64,000 nucleotides of DNA from positions 501,782 through 565,781 of the forward strand of contig MU001672.1 of assembly GCA_010093515.1 (NCBI GenBank), in the 5' to 3' direction. The translations under genes were made by a program, and so were the position numbers. Below the pieces are notes generated by a model, which was not told the origin of the DNA, did not search any database, and saw only the letters and a list, made by a program, of their open reading frames with translations. Every line of letters begins with the position of its first letter. Position 1 is the stretch's first letter. This DNA is from Lineolata rhizophorae. Lineage: Eukaryota; Ascomycota; Dothideomycetes; Lineolatales; Lineolataceae. This document shows positions 57,693-64,000 of the stretch, piece by piece.

Positions 57693-58170
57693 TTATTGTC
57701 GGGTAGAGCTCGCGACATTCGGTATTGATGAGGCCTTGTCGACCCCGGATTTAGAATCGTTTCCAGAATCTTCATCGCGGAATCCTAAATTCTTGAATTC
57801 GTCGGGTGCCATCAAGTTACTGTAGAAATACATAAGCAAACGCCACGGTGGTCGACAAGTGCAAACCGACATACTTATCCATGCGGCATTGTAGATAGGA
57901 TTTCGCCATCATGCGGCAGGCCTCGTCATTGGTACCTCTGTGGGAACGCAAACATTGTAGATAACCTGAGATAATGGACTTGCAGTCGCCTGTTCGTATG
58001 CCGACCATCGACATTAGCCTCTATAGCCCAGACGGGTCAAATAGATACAGAGAAAACGATGGTTTGTACGTACCGTCATGGTCGAGCGGAAACGAACCGC
58101 GCTCGGGACTGTTTGGAGGAAGTGCTTTAGCCTCATGCTTATCCGTCGTTTGCCAGAATAATGTGTACAT
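57693..58170 (-). CDS. COX19: Cytochrome c oxidase assembly protein Cox19
   Basis: Three exons, 58170-58074, 57989-57875 and 57819-57693, give 112 residues. Cox19 is a soluble copper-linked assembly factor of the mitochondrial intermembrane space, imported through the Mia40 pathway. Both twin CX9C motifs are present: CKSIISGYLQC and CRMMAKSYLQC. They are flanked by family blocks PERGSFPLDHDGDC and NNLMAPDEFKNLGF, which are assembled by the two introns (84 and 55 nt). The C-terminal tail is short and variable. The first ~18 residues, and thus the start at 58170, are uncertain: they do not resemble the usual Cox19 N-terminus, and an additional short upstream exon is possible. Confidence 0.88.
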
Positions 58171-58885
58171 AAGCCTCTCCGAAGCCCCTGCGCCTGCCTA
58201 CGTTAAATTCGTGGCGGCGTGGCATTTACCGAGACCAAGATCATGCGTATCGGGAAAATCTTACGGTATAGGTTTTGAGTACGGGCGCTGACCCCCTGGG
58301 CCACCGAACTGGGACATCTCAAACAAAGAGTAACAAGACGGAGTAGGATGTCACTGGTGATGCGTGACACGCTTGGAATTGAAGGGACCGAGCAACGCAA
58401 CCAAGGTTGACAGCAGACGGCGGGTTTGACGTTTGAATAGGGCTGGATGATCAGCCGAGCCGCCGTGGCGCGCTCTCGGCAAACACCCGCTCTCGCGGCT
58501 CGCTGACATGCCCGCTAACCACGTCAGGTAAGAAGCCCGTTGAGATACCTGCTTGTGCCTTTTGAGTATTTGGCGCGTCAGTATGTCACGTTTACAATCG
58601 GACAAGACTCTACGGTAGAGTACACAATTATAGTCGATTTTAATACGGGCTTGACAGTTTGTAGTCCGACTAGCTGGTATCTACGCACTGTAAAGCTACT
58701 GAAGCCTGGCCTAGCAAAGTTATCACGGGTTCTTTTAGGGTTCACATCCACGTCTAAAGCACACAGTAGGATCCGCAAACTGGACGTGGGACAGTCCACT
58801 CAAAACGTGCTCGATTGAATAAAACCTCCCATCATCGCCTCACCAAAGTCCTTTCCAACTCTTCCGTTGCATGAGCTGGGCTACG
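58171..58885. other. Intergenic region upstream of COX19
   Basis: About 0.7 kb with no supported gene. It must contain the COX19 promoter and the 3' flank of the lysine-rich gene ending at 58886. The part around 58560-58760 is AT-richer. Confidence 0.5.
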
Positions 58886-59539
58886 TTACTTCTTGGACTT
58901 CTGAAGACGCTCGACCTCGAGCCTACCCTCATCGAGTTTGTCGCGAATGCGCCTAGAGAACGGCGTAAGAGGGGATTTATCCGCCTTGCTGTTCGCGTTT
59001 CCGTCATTAAGCGCGGGAGAAGCACGCGAGGTGGCGGGAGCACTACTAGCCTGCTTAAGCTTGGCATCATCCGCTCCACCGCGAGTCCTCGAATGTGTTG
59101 TAGCCTTAGCACTGCTATTGTGATTGTTAGCAGGAACATTCGATAGGGCCTGTACAAAAGCTTTGGGTAGGTTTTCGGTATCCCACTTTCTGAATTTCTT
59201 CTCGAGCTTGGCGTATTGCTGGAAGTTGCCCGCGTCGAGCTTCATCGGGCTACGCGCAGCGAGAGCGGCGGTACGCGTCGAGCGACGACGGATAGGTTGC
59301 GGCGACGGCGCCTTGGCTGCTGCATCCTGCTTCTTACGGCCTGTCTCTGGCTTTGTTGACTCGGATGGCGAAGGGCTGTCATCACCGAGGTCCATGAGCG
59401 CTTCTCTCATTTGGGCCTTCGCAGACTTGGTAGACTTGGTACCGGTGGACGCTTGATTCTTCTCCACGCGATAGGCGCGACCAGGGCGCCGAGTCGGTGA
59501 CGAAGGCTTCTTTTTCTTGGTGGGACGTATCGATGCCAT
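58886..59539 (-). CDS. Lysine-rich protein of unknown function
   Basis: Single-exon frame of 217 residues; no family recognised. The first 30 residues are strongly basic (MASIRPTKKKKPSSPTRRPG) and look like a nuclear or nucleolar localisation signal. A central part has Ser/Pro/Lys low complexity and a basic patch (RRRSTRTAALAARSPMK). A short, more ordered segment follows, GNFQQYAKLEKKFRKWDTEN. The C-terminus is helical and charged, ending in LDEGRLEVERLQKSKK. The composition suggests a nuclear, possibly chromatin- or RNA-associated protein, which is only inference. The Met at 59539 is the first in frame. Its upstream 540-bp gap separates it from NPR3 on the same strand. Confidence 0.65.
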   Translation of the reverse strand: MASIRPTKKKKPSSPTRRPGRAYRVEKNQASTGTKSTKSAKAQMREALMDLGDDSPSPSESTKPETGRKKQDAAAKAPSPQPIRRRSTRTAALAARSPMKLDAGNFQQYAKLEKKFRKWDTENLPKAFVQALSNVPANNHNSSAKATTHSRTRGGADDAKLKQASSAPATSRASPALNDGNANSKADKSPLTPFSRRIRDKLDEGRLEVERLQKSKK

Positions 59540-60079
59540 TGTAACGGCTGCTGTGATAACTGTCTAGACGTATCATTAGAAGCGAAAGAGTTTCTGCGAA
59601 GAGCAAAAGGAACATACTTGAGGGTCTGCTGGGAGGTTTGATCAATGCACTTAGGAAAGAGGGCGTGCACCAAGTGCGAGAAGTGGCCCTGAAGAGGGAG
59701 GGAAAAGAGAGAGGAGCGCATCGGAAGCATATTTGTACCGAGTCGGCGGATAGATCGGGGGCATGAGGGCCCGCTAACGAAGAGTTAGTAGGTTCCAACT
59801 CGCGGAAAGCCTAGCAAGACAAGCAATTTGACCCCGGGAAAGAGGTGATCCATAGCGCGGGGTTGCCGGCCCAGATGCAGAAGCAATCCTTAGTCTGCAA
59901 TGGAAGAGTCCGATGATCATTGCGCTAAACCTACGTACGAATGCATTGTTATAAGCAGAGGGACACAGTACTTGGGAAGGTTCGCTAGTTTTAGGCGAAA
60001 GAGCAATCCGCCACGGCACAACACATCTAACTCCAGCCCTCATTCACATAGCTCTAGGGCACAATTGCTTACTTTTTCT
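59540..60079. other. Intergenic region downstream of NPR3
   Basis: 540 bp between two minus-strand genes; it holds the NPR3 3' flank and the promoter of the lysine-rich gene. No conserved frame is seen. Confidence 0.5.
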
Positions 60080-63000
60080 TTACCAATGCCTCACGCTGAC
60101 CAACCAGCCTTGCTCCCTTAATATCCCCAGCCAATGTAACGCTGTCTTTCGCTTGAGGTTTTCCCTCACCGCGATCTCGTCTAGCGCGTGACGCCCGTCG
60201 AAGTACTTGAGCAGTGTCGGCCATAGATCACGTAGTTCGGGCTCAGACGTGAAGCTATCACCGATGTGCGATATCCACCGTGCCTCGAGAGAGCGAGCTT
60301 TTTGCGGCGACTGGATTAGCGACGGGGCAAACGGAGAGGCGTCGGGAGGCGGAGGCGGAGGCGTTGTTGCGGGTGCGGTATTGGCTTTGGGAGGCGTGAT
60401 AGTCGCGGCGGCAGTGGATGCCGCAGGGACTGCCGGGTGGGCGAGCGGGGACGTAGGAGCTGTAGAAGAAGGTCTGGTCACAATAGGAACTATGCCAGCA
60501 CTCGACGTTCTAGATGCCCCCTCGAACGCTCTACTATGTCCAGGTTCGGTGCCAATGCCGGCGTCAGAACCCGCCTTTGCTGGAGCCGTGGTGCCGTATG
60601 GGGACGTTTCTCGCACATCGACGGCTGGAATCGGGACATCCGGACTCCTTTCAGCGGATGGTGTCGGTGCTGACGAAGGTGCTGGAATCGTGGCCGTGGC
60701 TGCAACAGGTCGAGGAGAAGCACCGCGAGACAGGGGAATGGTAGTGCGACCACTACTGGTACTTCCTGTTGAAGAAGCAGGGCGAGTGGGAGAAGTAATA
60801 GAGGTAGCTGAAATGCTCGGCGCCGACCCAATTGCAGGCGAAGCGCCACGATGATGTGAAGATGTCGCAGAAATTCCTGGTGTAACAGAACTATGGGTGG
60901 GCGACAAAGCAGTCGCACGGGAAGGACTTAAAAGGGGTTCTGATGTGCGTGTAGTGTTTGCCAAGGCAGTGTGAACAGGTATAGCCATATCCGATTGGGT
61001 AAGCACATCTTCTGCTGCGCTATGTCTTTTGCTGGAGGTGCCAGACACATAGCCTTTGTCCATAGACCCTTTGCTTTCATTAGATCCATGTCTTCCGGCA
61101 GTCCTAGTATAAGCACGTTTCTCGACTTCCTCAATAACTTGCTGCTCTTTGTCAATTAGAGCGGCGACCTCAGCTTTCACCTGAGGCGGAATTCGCAGCC
61201 AAGCAAAGGTACGCAGTTGAGTGACCCATCCACCACGCATTAACCAGGCCAATATCTCCATGTAAGCAGGGCGGTGTGCTTTCGTGGGGATCAAGAAATT
61301 GTATGGTCTCGGTGACTGAGACAACGAATTCAGGATCTGTGGCAACGATGGCAGCGTAGGGAAGCGTGCTGCATACGCAGCAGTGGCGGCAGGCAGCGCC
61401 CGCAAGTCTGCATTTGGAGACACGATGTACGTGTCTCTTCGGTGTAGCGGCGGGATTGGTCGAGCACGACGCCAGTATATTAGACGGCGTGCAATATACT
61501 GCACATCTTGGAGCGAGATGGAGCACGCCGCGGATAGCTTGACGAGCGACTTGGTGGGATCAGAATTGCGTAGGAAGAAAGCCAAGGGAGCAGCGAATTC
61601 TCTGGAGTCACTTTCGACTTCCTTTATGAGAGTTTCGGTATCTTCCAAGAGTAGAAGTGCTGTGTGTTCACTCAGAACCTCCCCGTCGTCTTCGTCTACA
61701 GATAAGTTTGCGGTTGTAAGCCATAACCCGGGCATCTGCGGGGAGGTCGGAGTTGGCAGGCATGGTGTCGATATTGGCTGGGGTATCTGGAAAGACCAGT
61801 CCGATGCGAAGTCAAGGTTGACGTGTGCAATTTTAGAGCAGGATATAGCATTGTAAATGATCGCAAGCGCCTTAGCCAGGGAGGACTGGTGTATAACGTG
61901 TGGCCACAATGTCGACATAGGTGTCTCTACTCAATTGTCAGCGTTCTCTCCGATGGGGCACGTTCTATTATTTCATTGCTTACTATTTTCCTTGGCCTTG
62001 TCCTTCAGTTTTAATATTCGAGCCGATTCTTTTTCTACGTAGCTTGACTTGGCCTGTTCGAGGCGGAGAGCTTTGGCAAACGTTCTGACGACATTGTCGT
62101 ACATTTCCTTGACCCTTAGCTGATATTCCAGCGCCGGAGGATTGAGCACGAATACGACATTAAACATCGTCATGTCATGCTCATGGCCAGCCGTTGACGC
62201 AGACCTCGTATCAGATCCTGTCTCAGATGGAGCCTTCGATGCTACCCCTGAGGGGGCACCAGAGATGAGGCCATGGCCATATCCGGGTTCGAAGCCTTCG
62301 ACATAAGGCAAAGATGGGGCGCGATCCCGTGCGGTGCTTGATTCCGTGCCATCGGTACCATTTTCTCGTGAATCTGCCTCTTCTTCACTGTCGGGACCAG
62401 TACCGCCATCTTGATTGCTCCCTTTGTCCAGACAACCAGCATCTTCCCAACCATTTGCTTTTCCCTCCTTTTTCACCTTCTTTCTCCTCTTCTTCCACAA
62501 ACCGTCCGGCCGTATAAAAATGGGACATCCCAACCATACCAAATTATCCGTCCCAACCTCAAACCGACGCTTATTAAACGCATCCGGTGGAGACAACAGT
62601 TTCTCCAGCCCTTCGACTTGATATCCCAAGAGGCGCTCCCACTGCGCTGACCGCCCCTTCCCGCCAACGTGGTCATCATCATTCGCGCCACCCTTCCCTC
62701 CCAACCCATCCCTCCCAACCGAACCCTTTCCCCTCCCCCCTTTTGCGCTTCCACTCCCACCCCCAGACCCCACCCCCCCGCCCCCAGGCCCCGTCCGATC
62801 CTCCTCCTTCATCGCAATCCCGCCATCATCGTCCTCAACCCGATCGTCCAGCTCCGACGCGCGCAGACTCCTTGTCTGCGCCGTGCCGGTCCCCGACCCC
62901 CTCGCCCTCTTCCAGCTCGTCTTGCTCGTCCGGCTCCGCCCGCCGCGCGAGCTCGCCTCGTCCGCGTCCGCGTCCGCGACGCTCTCTGCCTCGCCGTCGG

Positions 63001-63355
63001 CGCAGCTCTCGGCGCCAGCACTGCCGCCGCCAGCCCCCTCGCCGTCGCGCCCGCCGCCGCCACCGCCGCCGCCGGCCTCCCCGCTCCCGCTTCCGCTCCC
63101 GCCGAAGCCGCTGTCTGTATCCGTGCTGCTTGAGTCGGAGCTGTCATCGTCGTCGTCGTCGTCGTTGGCGGTGCCAAGCCAGGAGGTGCGCCGGCGGGAG
63201 GAAGAGGGCGGATACGGTGCGGTGGTGGGGTTCTGCGGGTGGTGGAAGACGAGGCGGGCTGGGCCGGCGCGAGGCTTGATGACGAGGAGGACGGCGACAA
63301 GAGAGGGCGCCGGGGGTAAAGTCGGGATCGGCATTGTAGCTTGGGGTGCTGCCAT
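60080..63355 (-). CDS. NPR3: Nitrogen permease regulator 3 (SEACIT/GATOR1 subunit)
   Basis: Two exons, 63355-61984 and 61926-60080, with a 57-nt intron, give 1072 residues. Npr3 joins Npr2 and Iml1 in the complex that inhibits TORC1 when amino acids or nitrogen are scarce, at the vacuole surface. The N-terminal longin-type part begins SLVAVLLVIKPRAGPARLVFH and continues with LLGYQVEGLEKLLSP, FEVGTDNLVWLGCPIFI and MFNVVFVLNPP. The splice joins KDKAKEN to a segment ending MSTLWPHVIHQSSLAKAL. The C-terminus has FDGRHALDEIAVRENLKRK and ends in WLVSVRHW, the family's terminal winged-helix block. Low-complexity insertions are large: an Asp/Ser/Gly-rich stretch near residues 60-210, and a Ser/Thr/Pro/Ala-rich linker in the second half. 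This explains the length, greater than yeast Npr3 (1146) only in places. Confidence 0.93.
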
Positions 63356-63765
63356 CTGGCGATAAGTGCGTCTTCAAGTGAGTGAAGGGATATGGCTGGC
63401 AATTAGGTGACGAAAAGCAGTTTGTTTGCGGGTTGGAGTCTCAAGATGTAGGCAGAAGCACAAACAGTCCATACGCAAGGTGCACCATGGCGAAATGAAG
63501 TTCTTTAAAGATTAAGTTCGTCTACTTAAAAGCCGATTTCGTGCGCGAATGATTGCACAGAGCAAAGTGAGTAAGGAGGTGAACGTGTCAAACTCGTCTA
63601 CTCAATCGAGAGTTCAGTGTCCGCGCTTATCTTATCTGCTCTAAGAGATTTTCGGTATAACGTAATCCACAAGCGAGTGGCATTCCCAAGCGAGTGGCAC
63701 TCCCACCAGCATCTTCATCAGCAAAATGCCAATATCTCAACCAAAACTCATCGGATTCGAGCGTT
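63356..63765. other. NPR3 upstream region and end of a transposon-like element
   Basis: About 410 bp containing the NPR3 promoter side and the 3' end of the transposase-like fragment. It includes a tandem 17-mer at 63671-63704 and a double GATA site, CTTATCTTATC, near 63628-63638. Confidence 0.5.
63671..63704. repeat. Tandem 17-bp repeat near the end of a transposase-like gene
   Basis: Two adjacent copies of AAGCGAGTGGCAYTCCC differ at one position. They lie about 60 bp beyond the transposase stop codon and could be part of the element's terminal region; this is inference because the other end is outside the window. Confidence 0.7.
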
Positions 63766-64000
63766 TTAAGCATCATTTGAAGCTCCAGCAGCTTGGGAAC
63801 CAGCCTGACATGTCCGACTGTTGTGTCCTTCAATGCCACAGTGACCACATCGCCTTCTTTTGGTGGTGACGCCCACCACGATGGGAGCATCCACCAGCAT
63901 TTCTTGCTGCAATTGAGCCTCAATGGTAGGATGATGGACCAATTCCCTTCCTTCTAGCATGCTGAGAGGTCTCTGAGTGCTGATATGCTTCCTCTTGCGC
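63766..64000 (-). mobile_element. C-terminal end of a DDE (Tc1/mariner-pogo type) transposase-like protein, cut by the window edge
   Basis: The frame enters from beyond 64000 and stops at 63766, leaving about 77 residues. It contains KRKHISTQRPLSMLEGRE and a CCHC zinc knuckle, RRRCGHCGIEGHNSRTCQ, as found at the C-termini of fungal pogo/Fot-type transposases. Zinc knuckles also occur in retroelement Gag proteins, but the basic linker plus GHNSRTC ending favours a DNA transposon. Whether the element is intact cannot be seen. It lies upstream of NPR3, head side, on the same strand. Confidence 0.6.

Noticed and set aside
58210-58310. tRNA on the minus strand, from an A-box-like GGTGGCCCAGGGGGTCAGCG
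   Set aside because: No B-box or closing acceptor stem follows at the right distance; the region is the COX19 upstream flank.

Overview
This window looks like nuclear DNA of a filamentous ascomycete (Pezizomycotina). Most genes are split by short introns (48 to about 350 nt) with GTRNGT-type donors and YAG acceptors. Gene spacing is fungal, and the recognisable proteins match ascomycete families (Dna2, Erv29/SURF4, uL23m, Dbp4, Puf6, homogentisate dioxygenase, Sft2, a long-loop bHLH factor, Cox19, Npr3). The high GC and long intergenic stretches would fit a Dothideomycete, but that placement is a guess. All exon coordinates were built by hand from splice signals, reading-frame continuity and family motifs; none was checked against RNA.

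Layout. 1-2168: no convincing gene, with two long C tracts. 2169-29682 is gene-dense: a DUF7730-like protein (-), DNA2 (+), the ER cargo receptor ERV29 (+), a nucleoside hydrolase (+), a DUF202 membrane protein (-), mitoribosomal uL23m/MRP20 (+), DBP4 (-) and PUF6 (+) head to head, two coiled-coil proteins of unknown function (-), and homogentisate 1,2-dioxygenase (-). 29683-39914 is about 10 kb without any gene I can support. SFT2 (-) lies at 39915-41622. A bHLH regulator at 45711-47363 (+) has 4.1 kb of non-coding DNA upstream and 7.5 kb downstream. 54819-63355 is dense again: a secreted arylsulfotransferase-like protein (+), COX19 (-), a lysine-rich unknown (-) and NPR3 (-). The right edge (63766-64000, -) is the C-terminal end of a transposase-like protein with a zinc knuckle.

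How the genes relate. Most are unrelated housekeeping genes. The clearest functional pairing is DBP4/PUF6: two 60S/nucleolar ribosome-biogenesis factors sharing a 333-bp divergent promoter. Two introns whose lengths are multiples of three and contain no stop (in the nucleoside hydrolase and in homogentisate dioxygenase) are easily misread as coding; removing them restores family-typical proteins. I found no operon-like cluster, CRISPR array, tRNA or rRNA, and no convincing novel multi-gene system. The best leads are the isolated bHLH locus with a possible upstream coding exon, the in-frame TAG in a coiled-coil gene, and the 10-kb gene-free block.
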